DNA of 64,000 nucleotides from Pachyseris speciosa (lineage: Eukaryota > Cnidaria > Anthozoa > Scleractinia > Pachyseridae): contig JAEMWC010000050.1 of NCBI GenBank assembly GCA_016490735.1, positions 435,001 through 499,000 on the forward strand. Direction: 5' to 3'. Both the position numbers and the translations under genes were made by a program. The notes beneath the pieces are model-generated. The model saw nothing but the letters and a program-made list of their open reading frames with translations. It was not told where the DNA came from and did no database searches. This document shows positions 23,490 through 34,568 of this stretch, piece after piece. Position 1 is the stretch's first letter. The number at the start of each line of letters is the position of its first letter.

Positions 23490-23545
23490 GGAGGGCGCTT
23501 ATTCGAGACAGGGCGCTTATTCGGGACAGGGCGCTTATTTCTTTT
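23490..23545. repeat. Short tandem repeat, 18-bp unit
   Basis: AGGGCGCTTATTCGAGAC is repeated about three times with small changes. The reading frame through it is a product of the repeat. Confidence 0.8.
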
Positions 23546-23689
23546 TTGAGAAACAACCGAATTTTCAAAACAAAACTACAGCAATATTTGCTAAAAAAGG
23601 AACAATAACAAAAACTGTAACGGTAACAAATATACGGTGAATTTTCATTTAACGTTAGGGAATTTTAATCTATTTCTACGCCGATAGCT

Positions 23690-25313
23690 TTGACAGTGTA
23701 TGCCGTCCCTGCATCCTTCATGGCCAGAACGACCACCCGAGCAATAGCCACAAAATTCGAAGAAGAGATCTTTCGCTTGAAGGAATTTGTGGATTTTCAT
23801 ATTAAACATTTGGTTCCTGAAATACCATCCTACATTAGGGACACTAAACATTTTTTACAGGTGCTTAATGACTTGAGGAGGTTGCCGGAGGGGGCTATAT
23901 TGGTTACAGCCGATGTAGTCGGCCTATATCCCCACATTCCCCATGAGGAGGGGTTAAAGGCTTTGGAGGAAGCTTTGACTAGATGCACCAAGACTACTGT
24001 CCCTCCTGATGTTTTAGTGAATTTGGCTAGGTTGGTGATCACTAACAACAACCTTACTTTTAATGGTAGGCATTTCCTACAGGTCCTGGGGACAGCAATA
24101 GGGACAAAAATGGCGCCGTCTTATGCCAATATCTTTATGGGTAAACTAGAATCGGACATATTTGAACAAGCACCAATAACCCCGCTTTTCTGGCGTAGAT
24201 TTATAGATATCTTTTTTATTTGGACGGAGGGAGAGGAGAGAGTCAAAGAGTTTATGGGGCTTATGAACTCGTTTCATAATACTATTAAATTCACTTTTAG
24301 CTGGTCGTCTGAGCAAGTCAACTTTTTAGATGTTAGTGTTTTGTTACACCAGGGGGTAATTTCCACAGATTTATATCGTAAGCCAACTGACAAACACCAA
24401 TATTTGTTTCATTCCTCTTGTCACCCTAATTCATGTAAGAAAGGTATCCCTTATGGTCAGGCCCTTAGAATAAGACGTATATGTTCCACGGATGCTTTGT
24501 TTGATAAACGGGCTGAGGAATTGTGCAGTTACTTGGTTTAAAGGGGTTATAACAGGGAGCTTGTGGAGGGGCAAATAGATCGAGCGCGTAGGATTCCCAG
24601 GGAACAAACCCTTAGGGATAAGCAGCCTGCTTGTAATAAACGTATTCCTTTTGTGGTCACATTTCATCCGGCACTCCCTTGTATTTCTAAAATATTACAC
24701 AGGCTTCATCCTGTTTTGCAGTCTTCTAGGCGTTGCCAGCTGGCCTTAGAACAGGTGACCATGGTGGCTTTCCGGTGGCCTAAATGCCTTAAGGACATTC
24801 TGGTACATTCCGAACTTAAGACACCAGTTACTGTTAAGGGTTGTGGTAGATGTGGGGATAGACGATGCAGAGTTTGTGATTTCTTGGATGAGGGCATTTG
24901 TTTCAAAAGTAGAGTTACTGGGAGAGATTTTGTGATTAATTTTAAGCTGGATTGTAATTCAGACCACGTAGTCTACCTATTGTCTTGTGCTATGTGTCAA
25001 ATGCAATATGTGGGATCTACTATTAACAAATTTAGGACTAGATTTAATAACCACAAGTCTAGGATTAATGCACACAGAGGACTATCCTCTGAGAATAAAC
25101 TTAAAGACGATGTTATATACAGGCATTTCAATCAGGCAGACCATCATGGTTTGAGTGATCTTAGAATAAAGTAAATAGACAAATGTTCAAGTGAGGAATA
25201 TCTTAGGGATAGGGAGGCCCAGTGGGCATTCCGTCTTCGATGTATTTATCCACTTGGTTTTAATAGTGATGATTTTTTCTGTGGTAGGAATCCTCGGAGG
25301 GATTTATTTTAAT
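23690..25313 (+). pseudogene. Penelope-like element polyprotein (RT + GIY-YIG), 5-prime truncated and inactivated
   Basis: RT motifs in order: EIPSYIRDTKHFL, TADVVGLYPHIPHEEGL (catalytic Asp of motif A), and GTAIGTKMAPSYANIFMG. Then comes RRFIDIFFIW, where the family has an Asp pair (IDD) and one codon is missing, and NFLDVSV with DLYRKPTDKHQYL. A stop at 24539-24541 falls in LV-x-RGYNRELV, where lysine is usual. The frame continues in register into a Cys cluster (CGRCGDRRCRVC) and the GIY-YIG endonuclease (HVVYLLSCAMCQMQYVGST with RFNNHKS). A second in-frame stop at 25172-25174 precedes the final EEYLRDREAQWAFRLR block, which ends near 25313. The N-terminal region upstream of about 23760 is missing. 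It is dead by three separate lesions. It interrupts a tRNA-Ser repeat unit. Confidence 0.85.
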
Positions 25314-25440
25314 ATCGCTCGCATTGCTTCACTTATATGTAACGCGCGCGCTTTACAGCGCGCGAGCAGCTTTAAGTCGTATTAGCGTCTCACATCAGCT
25401 AGCGTATATCTTATGACGGTTTTAACCGCTTTCACATCAG

Positions 25441-25483
25441 TTGCCCCGATGAAGTCTTTTAATAAAGACGAAATATTGGCAAA
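25441..25483 (+). ncRNA. Hammerhead-ribozyme-like motif in the PLE 3-prime region
   Basis: Helix I TTGCC (25441-25445) pairs with GGCAA (25478-25482). The core CCGATGA has C where the consensus CUGANGA has U. Helix II GTCTTT/AAAGAC with loop TAAT is perfect, then comes GAAA and a minimal helix III. One extra A separates the core from helix II. PLEs are known to carry such minimal hammerheads in their pseudo-LTRs. Cleavage activity of this variant is uncertain. Confidence 0.6.
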
Positions 25484-25561
25484 GTCGTATTTTCCAGTTC
25501 TTGGCTATTATTTTAATTCGTCTGGAAACACAACCACGACAGTGGATGTTTTTGACATTAT

Positions 25562-26205
25562 TATATACATATAAAGTACAGTAAGGTATATTAGCAACTG
25601 ATTGCCTTAATTACTTAGGATCACCAGCCTATTCCCGTTTGGGTGGCGATTCATTAGGGATTTCTGAGAAATACAAACAGACAAGGTTAATTTGGGAACA
25701 GAAATCAACACAACTAAGTAATTAAGTGAAAATGTGGCTCAGCCAGGAATCGAACCTGGGTCTCCAGATTACCGGTCGGATGCCTTAACCACTAGGCCAC
25801 TGAACCAACCACACTGGGAACACGTATTTTTACTGTACAACACATACACTGTGTGGCCTTTTTGATGGTAAGGTCCGAGGAGACAATTTCACACATTTTC
25901 TGCAATCAGGATCACATCACTACTCCCCGATCGATCGGCGATGCACGGCCAAATCCCCCTGGAAATTAATTAAGTACAGGTAGGGAGGGGATATATTAGC
26001 AACTGATTGCCTTAATTACTTAGGACCACCAGCCTATTCCCGTTTGGGTGGCGATTCATTAGGGATTTCTGAGAAATACAAACCGACAAGGTTAATTTGG
26101 GAACAGAAATCAACACAACTAAGTAATTAAGTGAAAATGTGGCTCAGCCAGGAAAATGTGTGAAATTGTCTCCTCGGACCTTACCATCAAAAAGGCCACA
26201 CAGTC
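25562..26205. repeat. Tandem duplication with an inverted flank
   Basis: A block of about 180 bp (ATATTAGCAACTGATTGCCT to AAGTGAAAATGTGGCTCAGC) occurs at 25562-25748 and again at 25993-26150. Directly after the second copy, 26150-26205 is the reverse complement of 25849-25908 (AAATTGTCTCCTCGGACCTT). The second copy therefore lost most of its tRNA-like part and is joined to an inverted piece, giving a foldback structure. Confidence 0.85.
25735..25806 (-). tRNA. tRNA-like sequence, anticodon GGT (Thr), probably pseudogene or SINE head
   Basis: 72 nt with a paired acceptor (GGTTCAG / CTGAGCC, wobble-tolerant), D-arm GCCTAGTGGTTAAGGC, and T-arm CCAGGTTCGATTCCTGG. The loop reads CCGGTAA, so U33 is C, and the anticodon stem has a mismatch. 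The duplicated block at 25993-26150 contains only its last bases. It is more likely a repeat-borne tRNA relic than a working gene. Confidence 0.55.
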
Positions 26206-26209
26206 GCCG

Positions 26210-26975
26210 GGAAAACGAATTCCATACCTTTCTTTTGGAAGGATGTCAATTTGCAATTTCAGCTCCAGTCAAAACCTCATAAATCAGTGAAAAAAGAAGC
26301 GAAGACAATATATTTGCTAGCAAATAATCAGAAATCTAAAGTCGCTATGTAAGTTGCCAAAATCGAGTCAAAATATGCAGATAGATCGCTATTTTCAGAA
26401 TAAAAAACAGATCTTCAGCTTGTAAACGTACCTTTCTTTTCGGCTGCTAAAAACCGTACAAGATGAAATAAGACCACGGGAAGGTCAACATGTCACGCAG
26501 ATCCACGTCCGTTCCATGAACAAGAAGACAACAAAGTCTCGCTCTTAGCGCCGTATTCTCGCACACAAATCCTGCATATTTGGTATTATAAACGTGATTC
26601 TCGAGGAGATTGAAGAAAACTAACCCGTTCCATTTCGATGATAAAAAAAGAAGTAAAGCTGCGATGTACAATAAATGTAAACCAGAAGTTCGTGCTCTGA
26701 GTTCAACAAGCGATATCTCGGCCAAATGTGCCTCAAATGTCCCTCAAAAGGCATCGTTCGATAGCATTTTTCGTGGATTTTGTCCGCCGTTGCTCGTTTT
26801 GGCATACCTTCAGCCAGCGGCATTCATTTGACCATAAACATATTTGTATTTCACTCCTCGATCTGTCCTAAAAATATGAGCCCGGAGGTCACTGCTCAAA
26901 TCAGCGGTTAAGGCTATTACGCGACAGCCTGAATGTAAGTCGCACGAAATGTGATGTCCGAGATTTCTGGCCATG
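26210..26975. other. Spacer without recognised gene
   Basis: Two overlapping open frames of about 70-90 codons on opposite strands share no motif that I recognise. There is no tRNA or repeat homology to the neighbours. Confidence 0.5.
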
Positions 26976-27981
26976 TAATAATTATCAAACCTGTTAAAAT
27001 ATTTTTCCACGGTTCTTTAACTTTTGACGTTGCCCTGTAGCATTATCCTTGCTGCCGCAAATATTTCTTGTGTTAATTTTTTTTTTGTTTGAACATCTTG
27101 GTGGTGGATCCAAGATGGCTCCTTATAGAAGCAGATCAAGGGACTATGATTCTTGTGCAGACTTGGTCTATTATTTAGTTAATATCATAGGAAAAGAGGA
27201 ATGTTTTCAAACAAATCCGTAACAAAGAGACATTCGAAGCAGTTAGCATTTTTCCTCAAACTGTTGATGGGGCTGGAAAATATTTCAAAAATGTCAAGTT
27301 AGCTGATAAGTTTTAAAACAGTTTAGAGGATAGAACTCTCCTATGGAAACTGTTGACGAAAATTCAGCCGGAAATTCCTCTTATTTCGTGGTTATTGAAG
27401 AAGTAAATTGAGATTTTCAGTAACCTCATGTACACAGTTTACTTCACCCAAGCTGTATCTGTTACGTAATTTAAATATTAATTACATGTTCATTGGAAAA
27501 TAACACACACTTGCCAGGTGTGTGAAGTAGAAATACTGCTTAAATCACTTTTTATAAAACTATTCAGTTAATATTGCAAAATTTGAAATGCACCCAGATT
27601 TTGGCTGCCGTGTGTCAGGCCGGAATATCAGAGGGGCAGAGAGAAGGCTTACGGACTAGGTTTCCAGATAGGTAGAGAAAACGGAGTTTCAGTTGTTATA
27701 AAATGTGCAATGAGGAAAAGAGGTATTGTCAGCCAACATCTTAGTTATAACAATCAAGAGTAAACAAATTTTACATGTACCATTTGTTATTTTGAAAATG
27801 AAAAAACACAAACAAAAGAAAAACAAAAACAAAAACAAAAAACAAAAACAAAAAAAAAAGGAAACAGAAAATTAAAATTTTGTACTGATGGTCTCATTCA
27901 AAAAGAATTTTTGAGGACTGAATAAGTTCCTTTTAGTTGCGCAGCGATAGTTAAAACTGAAGAACTTGTTCAAAACGTAAA

Positions 27982-28057
27982 CGACGAGGATGGGATTCGA
28001 ACCCACGCGTGCAGAGCACATTGGATTAGCAGTCCAACGCCTTAACCACTCGCCACA
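27982..28057 (-). pseudogene. tRNA-Ser(GCT), 5-prime acceptor lost
   Basis: T-arm, variable arm and anticodon loop are intact. The sequence breaks off in the D-arm at CACTCGCCAC, so the acceptor stem cannot form. Confidence 0.85.
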
Positions 28058-28520
28058 GTTTTAATATCAAACTGGTTTTCAAACTGATGGTGCATCCAAG
28101 ATGGCGGTCTTCCAGAGAGAATGACGTAAGTTTCAAATTATATGATGTCATTATCCCACTTTGCGTAAATTAACTTAAAGCTATGAAGTATGAAGAGAAA
28201 TATCACGTAAAACGTTAAGGAAGAAGGTATAAAATTGCAAAACAAACAAAAAACAACGAGAGTCAATGCCAAGCTCAGGAATGCCAGTCACGAAAATCAT
28301 ACTTCAGTTAACCTGGCTTGAGATTGCTTTTGTTGAATTTTCAGTTTCTCTGAGCGGACACTGAACTGTCGTTTTTAACCTTTGTTGCTTTGACATTATG
28401 TCATAATTTCAACGGTTTTTGTCCACTAACAGTCACCTTCCGCCTGTTTTAATAACGGCAGGCAACATGTTGTTAGGAAACCGATGTAATTACAAAATGG
28501 TGCAATGATATTTTCAACGG

Positions 28521-28592
28521 ATGGAGGTGGCCGAGTGGTTGAAGGCGTTGGACTGCTAATCCAATGTGCTATGCTCGCGTGGGTTCGTAATT
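28521..28592 (+). pseudogene. tRNA-Ser(GCT), 3-prime end lost
   Basis: GGTGGCCGAGTGGTTGAAGG and the anticodon arm TTGGACTGCTAATCCAA are intact. The sequence diverges inside the T-arm (GGTTCGTAATTC) and the acceptor is mismatched. It is the divergent partner of 27982-28057. Confidence 0.85.
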
Positions 28593-28599
28593 CTCACTG

Positions 28600-30300
28600 G
28601 AAGGTGTATTAAGTATGCAAACCATCAGTGCCCATAAAACGACAGGGCTACACTTTGGTCGCATTAAAGTGTCGGTTATTCTGTGTTAACAGGTGGCAGG
28701 CTAATGTAGGGAAAATGTTTGAGCTTGTTATCGGGACAAAATGTAAATATGTCTTTTATAAGTGGGTGTCCATAAAGTGTTGTCCCACTGTACTCTGAAA
28801 TCTCTCCTTATGACCAACTCTGTCATAATTATGGACACTTCCTTATGATGGACTCTTCTTTTGGTTCTGAAGAAACTCATGTCTACTATGCGTGAAACTT
28901 GCACTAAGCAGACACCTTGTCCAGGATAAATGGACGTCCCATATTTTTTTGTATGTTCATTGTTAAATAAAACCGTATTAAATCGGACACCTGTTAAGCA
29001 GACACTAGTAAGGTCCTGTAACTGTCTGCAAATACTTTATACAGATTTCAATGTTGCAGTCTTACACCTCTGTCATAGAAATGTTTATCAGTTTGGCTCA
29101 ATTGCTTTGGTCTTTGTAAAATGTACTTATATTTTCTTGATAAATTATGTAAGTTACCGGTATGCTATTTCATTTGTTAGTGCAGGTTAATCCCAATTTT
29201 TTTTAATGCTAATGCTAATGCAGCCAACCGGAGCGATTTGCGCGGGAAATATTGGATGCCAAAAAGTTACTTTGCTTCATCAAGATTGTGCGCTTTTAGG
29301 TTTTCGGCTATGATGACAGGTCAGGTAAACTTAGTCAAAGGCGGAGAATATGTGACAAAATGATAAACCAGTGAACTGTTTGAAGTACGAGAGTTTGCGT
29401 GCAGATAAAATTACGCGGAAAATTTCCACAGTAGGTGACCGGAAGAAAAGTAAGCGTAAATTGATTGGCCGATTGTCGATAGAGGTGTTTGCGGGCGGTG
29501 TTTGTTTGTGTAGTGAAGATTTTTTTCAAGCGCTGTTTTCGCAAAGTTTATTTTTGTCTTGAAGAGGGCACTTTCATGAGTTACAACTTAAGGGCGATTT
29601 GTTCGATTTCCATCAAATGGACAGTCAAATGGACAGTCATTAGATTAACCCATCTTCAACAAAAACATATTGGGGAATTAGATAATTCAAAACCGTTTTT
29701 CGCTAAGAGCCATTTCCGTGCGGTCACTCCATATTTTTTCTAGCCAATTTGAAAATGCTCTGTAACTTTTGAACGCAGTCGAATAAAGGAAAATCCGAAC
29801 ACCTTTTTCAGCTTCTGGGTTCCAGACTTTGAGAAGATATCAATTTCCCTAAATTCAAAATCGCATTTAGTTGTAGCTTTCAAAAGATGACTTACATCTT
29901 CGAGTTTAGACTCGACGGAGCGTTCAGTAATTCACTTTCTTAGAAAATTAATGAAATATTCGAATAGCTAGCTCAATTAGCTTTGGTTTGAGATAGGGTT
30001 TATGGTATCTGGGCTGTAATCGGGAGCCGCTACAGCCCTTAGATTAGAGACACCCCTGAAGGTACACGGTAACCTTAAAAGCTAAGTTGTGGCGATAAGA
30101 ATGGCGCCCAAAGAAATGTACGCCAACCCTATCGTCCTCTTGATAAGAGAAGGCCTCTTTTTAGGGCAAAAGCACAAGAAGCCGAACTTCCAAAATTATC
30201 TGGGAGATAGGAAATAATTCAATCTCTGGATGAAATCGGAAAAAATTTCCCTTGCCTTGTACGTGATCTTATGATCTATTTGCAGAATAAATGTGATTCG
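28600..30300. other. Spacer with no assignable gene
   Basis: AT-rich. Words such as GACACCTGTTAAGCAGACAC and GTGTCGGTTATTCTGTGTTAAC suggest an old repeat at 28650-29010. Frames of up to 86 codons show no recognisable motif. Confidence 0.55.
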
Positions 30301-30302
30301 TT

Positions 30303-31011
30303 TACTGCCGGTTGCGTCTCGCATTCGTAGATGATTGGCAGGAAATGGCTTCCGATAAGGAAATCTTGACAACTGCCAACTGCCATGGGAGCGATGATTG
30401 AATAATCACGTGCCGCAACCGCACACTAGTTTTCAGCTAAAGAAACTGACATCATTAGTGCTGAAATAGCCAAATTACTGGGGAAGGGAATAATTGAGCC
30501 AGCTCTTCACGATACAAGTATTATGCCCCGTTTTTATTAGACGTAAGTCTGCTCAGATGTCTTAGATGGGAGTCACAGGCTCATCCTGAACCTCATTATG
30601 TAACCTATCATCACTTTAAGGTGGACACTCTAAACTCACTGTTATTGGTGTTAAAATTGGTTGAAAAGGATTGTTTCATGGCTTCCCTCAACATGAAAGA
30701 TGCCTGTTATTCGGTGGCAGAACACCCGACCCACAGGAAATACCTCCGCTTTATGTGGAATAACGTCCTCTACCAATGTACATGTCTACCCAACGGCTTC
30801 CCATCCTAACCGCGGTTATTTACCAAACTCTTGAAACCGCCATTGACAGTTCTTCACGTGGTCTCAAGCTACATTGACGACCTTTGTGTCGCCAACGATA
30901 GCGGATACTTTCATCCAGTTTGACTCTCTCGGGTTTACTATCCACCCGGATAACTAGGTCTTTTCCCATCCAATATTTTCCCAAAATAACCACTATCACC
31001 ATCAATTAATA
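30303..31011 (+). pseudogene. DIRS-type reverse transcriptase fragment
   Basis: Pieces in three frames match the N-terminal half of DIRS-like RTs. In order they are RLRLAFVDDWQEMASDKEIL, then FSAKETDIISAEIAKLLGKG-IIEPAL, and VDTLNSLLLVLKLVEKDCFM at about 30621. These are followed by MKDACYSVAEHPTHRKYLRF (motif A region), RLFTKLLKPPL, SYIDDLCVAND (catalytic Asp pair retained, near 30867) and FDSLGFTIHPDN-stop-VFSHPI. Stops and at least three frame changes make it non-functional. The frame decays at about 31010. The RNase H and recombinase half is not adjacent, but a matching fragment lies at 40645-42139. Confidence 0.75.
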
Positions 31012-31083
31012 TGGGGCTTCGACAAAACACTGATCACGCGCCATTAATATGGCTTCTACGGTCCGAAAAGTCCACGAATCGAC

Positions 31084-31152
31084 AGGTAAGTACTTCATGT
31101 ATCTCTTACTATAATATTCTAAGTACATTATAATAAGAGATAGATGAAGTAC
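31084..31152. repeat. Hairpin, arms about 27 bp
   Basis: AGTACTTCATGTATCTCTTA and TAAGAGATAGATGAAGTAC form an imperfect inverted repeat around an AT-rich centre, directly after the DIRS fragment. Confidence 0.75.
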
Positions 31153-31605
31153 CTACGACGACCGAAGCCGCTGACCAAACGTAGTTTGCACGTTTGTGAA
31201 TCGTTTTACCGTGTGCTTCAATCCTTCGCGAATCTTGTCGTAGCCCGTTGTTGCTTTATTGGCGGTAGGTGAATGATGTTCTTCTATCATTTTTCTTCTT
31301 TGAAAAAGCAGATCTTTCTCCAAATGTGCCAGACGTTCGTTGTTTAAGTATCTTTCAAGATTTGGGGTGATTTATCAAAGGTTTTGAATGGAAAGATGAG
31401 GATTGGATCAAGGTGTTTGTTTGTCAACCGTCAAGCTGAAAGTCACAAAACCAACAAGAACTATCAAATAGTGGATACAACTCGTGTTTTTTGGCTTTAC
31501 TTCTTTTTTTTTTTTTTTTTTTTGGGCTAGGGGCGAACCAAAAAACATGTTTACAACCGCGAACATCAATTCTTATTGCGTTACATATGAAGAACCGTGA
31601 CATCA

Positions 31606-31669
<64 letters not shown>
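31606..31669. repeat. (AAT)n microsatellite
   Basis: About 21 uninterrupted units ending exactly where repeat copy C begins (AGCGGAGCTCC). A similar run lies at 35795-35861, just after the recurrent end motif. Confidence 0.95.
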
Positions 31670-31716
31670 GCGGAGCTCCGACGGCCCGAAGGGCCGTCAA
31701 GCGGAGCACCATACCT

Positions 31717-31748
<32 letters not shown>

Positions 31749-31784
31749 AAAATGGCTAGCGGTATTGCTCGTGGGCCCGTACGC

Positions 31785-31830
<46 letters not shown>

Positions 31831-31834
31831 AGTC

Positions 31835-31865
<31 letters not shown>

Positions 31866-33115
31866 CATAATAATCCAACATGGCGGCCATACTCCACCTG
31901 GCCCAGCTGACCAGCTACTTTACAGCGTACATCTTTGATACTGGACATCCATCTTATAGCCAATTGACACCTGTCAAAACAAGGTATCCGCTGACCAGTG
32001 TAACGTGACCATATCGCGGGCTCAAGTTAAGACCTCATCGAGGTCAGCTGTTTTTTTGAAGTTGACCGCTGACCAGGTACTTGCTTTCGATTGGATCGCA
32101 GGCTCAAGCCAAGTGTGGGACACCCAAACCAAATCGAGGCCGTTAAAATTTTTCGCGCGCTTTCTGCGGCTGGTAATTTCACATTCAGTTGGTTTCTTTA
32201 TTTTGAGCAAAACAACTTCATCTTCTTCGATCGAAGTTTGTCTTTCGCGTAAAAAGCATAAAGATCAAGAACTTGTCAAAAGATACTCCGGAAGGTGAAT
32301 TTTCAAGTGATGAAAGGAAGGACGGAAGATTTTTCTCAGGAAAAGCTTCAAAGATTGTGCGGTTGAAAACAGTATAATTCAACGCTTCAAGGGCTTTCAT
32401 TTCACCGCGGCATCTTGCATCTCACCAAGAAAAGTCACTTAACAGTTCACCGGTAGTAATGGGAAGAATGAGTAGCTCAAACTCTGTGGAAGAAGCTCTT
32501 TCTTTGGACAAACCGTTCGCTATTTTTGCGGATGCTTGTTTTTACTTTACTGAAGCTTACGCATTTTCAAGTGGTAGAAACCTCTACAACACAGGATAGT
32601 GAGGTAAATTAAATAAATAGAAGCTTAACATTTGGTTTAATCGTTGTTACGTTTGTTCAGGAATGAAACTTGTATTTTTCTCTCGAATGGATATAAATAA
32701 AAATCATCTGTACTCGTTTTGGACGCAAAGAAGTAGTTGAATTGTTTGTTTGTTTTGTTACGTTGTTTTCTTTGCAAGCGAACGAGTGTTTTTACTCGGC
32801 TTGGCTGACTGTTTTTCGACCTTGGTTCCTCACAGTAGCGTTAAGAAACTTTTGCCCTTATCTTATCAACACGTAATCGCAATGAGTCCTCGTAAAATTA
32901 AGCATTAAAGGGGGAGACTCGAGCTCGAGTAAAAATAAAAAATCCGATCAAATGCATGTGCATGTGCACTTCTCAAAATCTGACATTAAGTTGTCAAAAT
33001 GCTGCCAAAACAGTCAAAACCCAGCGCGCTTCACTTCGTCAAGTCTTTAAGAGATCTTCGTCGAAAGCAGCCTGTAAACAACAATTAAGTTTCGCCGTCT
33101 TTAAACATGTCGTTT
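31670..33115 (+). repeat. Dispersed repeat family, copy C (most complete)
   Basis: Starts AGCGGAGCTCC, then a perfect stem GACGGCCC-GAA-GGGCCGTC at 31680-31698 and GCGGAGCACCAT. A (GAC)n run sits at 31786-31829, followed by the body shared with copies A (inverted, 1-1390) and B (3346-4350). If the end motif at 35758-35794 is the true terminus, the whole element would be about 4.1 kb with later insertions in it. That extension is inference. Confidence 0.8.
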
Positions 33116-33119
33116 GTTT

Positions 33120-34080
33120 GAACCGGTAAGAATCAGCGTTTGGATGTTAAAAACAGCGAAATGGGTTGACTGGCTGGCTGGTTTTGATAAATTTTAAAGT
33201 GGACGGGTCTGCGAGAGAAATGCTCGTTTGGTTTGGCAAGCGCTTTCTTCGTTATCTGGATGATGTTTTGCCACTGAGAATCATTAATTGAAGAAGGTTC
33301 TTCGGAAGACATGGGAAGTAACAGTAAAACCATCAAAGCACTTAAGTGTTTTGTGTAAGCCAAGGAAAGATTTTGTGGGAAATGGCTCTATTATTCAGCT
33401 CTGTCGCATTCCGAGTGATTGCTGTCTCAGTGATTCCTGTTGACTGCTCTAAACGATCAGGTACGGACCTCTTTTTTGTCTTTTCTACGGACATTTATGT
33501 CAAATCTGCTAAGGAAATTTTCTAGCTTAATACAAGAGAGTTTTGTTACCTGTCCAATTTCTGCACCTTCTCCAAGAATCTTCGAAGAAATATTCATATT
33601 GTGCTTTGTTTCCTTGTAATAAGTCTTATGTTTGTTGTTATATTGTTTCTGAACCGCGGTCAATTCCTGTTGACTGCTGTAAACGAAGAGTTTGTACCCT
33701 TTATTTTTTTTTCTAGGGGCATTTATGTCAAAATAAATACCGATTTCCCTAGCTTTATCATTACAAGCTATTTTAATTACTAGCTAGTCTTGTTTAATTT
33801 CTCCACCTTCTCCTTCTTCGAGCAAACACTCGCCGGCATCGTACTTTGTTCGCTTGCAGTGTTTTTGTTTTGTTTTGTTTTGTTTTTGATCCGCTTTGAA
33901 TCCCTTTACGCTTTCATCTCAAAGTAGTTAGACTCAAGAATGTCCGTCTTTTTTTTTTTCTTTTTTGCAAACGTTTACTATCGAAAACTCTTCGTTTTCC
34001 CTGCTGCTGCTCAATTGTTTTGGACACAAATTAAACTGGCCCAAATAAATTCTTGCGAAGTTGCTCGGTGAGAGTGTGCA
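33120..34080. repeat. Flanking part of the repeat family with local duplication
   Basis: GATTCCTGTTGACTGCTCTAAACGA (broken here as GATTCCTGTTGACTGCT) occurs at about 33432 and, with a preceding ACCGCGGTCAATT, at about 33652. The same phrase follows copy B at about 4793. A (TTTTG)n run is at 33858-33890. Frames are short and not conserved, so it is not coding. Confidence 0.5.
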
Positions 34081-34134
34081 GCTCCGATTCTAGGCTTGGC
34101 ACGGCTAAATATATATATGGCCTTCAGCTTTTCT

Positions 34135-34568
34135 TTTTTTAATCGCTACATAACAGACTGGAATGGTGTTCCATCGAACATCATGCATGCACCTTCTTTA
34201 AGCAGTTTTAAGTCCTATCTATTACATTATTAGTGTCAATTTTAAATCAGATGTAGCTTGTGAGTGACAAGTATGTAATTTAATTAGGTTTGCTTTGGAT
34301 TACTTCATGATTTTTAGTCTCAATCTCAAATCAGGGGTGACTTGTAAGCGAGATAAGTATTTGATTTAATTTGATTAGGTTAGCTTTGGGCCACGTTTAA
34401 ATTTCACCTCTTAGTTTTTTAGAATGTGTAATATTAGATAATATTCTTTGTATGGGAATTTAGTTTCTCCCAATTATTCTCCAGTCATGCACTTTTTTGT
34501 TTTGTATCAACTTAGTTGTATTCACATGACAAAGTATTATTAAACTTAAAACTTAAAATTAAACTTAA
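34135..34568 (+). mobile_element. Non-LTR retrotransposon 3-prime end (CR1/L2-like RT tail and 3-prime UTR)
   Basis: The frame at 34135-34233 reads FFNRYITDWNGVPSNIMHAP then SLSSFKSYLLHY-stop. A WN-x-LP/VP ... FK-x-x-L ending is the usual C-terminus of CR1/L2/jockey-type RTs. About 335 bp of 3-prime UTR follow and end in repeated ACTTAAA units (34548-34568), a plausible tail. Only the last 32 codons survive, so it is a dead-on-arrival insertion. Confidence 0.6.

Larger units (their letters stand above)
26980..28600. repeat. tRNA-Ser segmental repeat units resumed, strongly deleted
   Basis: CTGTTAAAATATTTTTCCAC at 26989 continues the unit interrupted near 23340. A direct jump to CTCCTTATAGAAGCAGATCA at 27119 skips the middle. 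A new unit starts at about 27930 with a truncated tRNA, and is itself deleted to the plus-strand tRNA remnant at 28521. The (AAAAC)n run at about 27797-27862 is specific to this copy. Confidence 0.75.

Noticed and set aside
23309..23608. A 99-codon frame just upstream of the PLE as its N-terminus
   Set aside because: It begins in the tRNA-Ser repeat unit and passes through an 18-bp tandem repeat. It shows no PLE N-terminal motifs.
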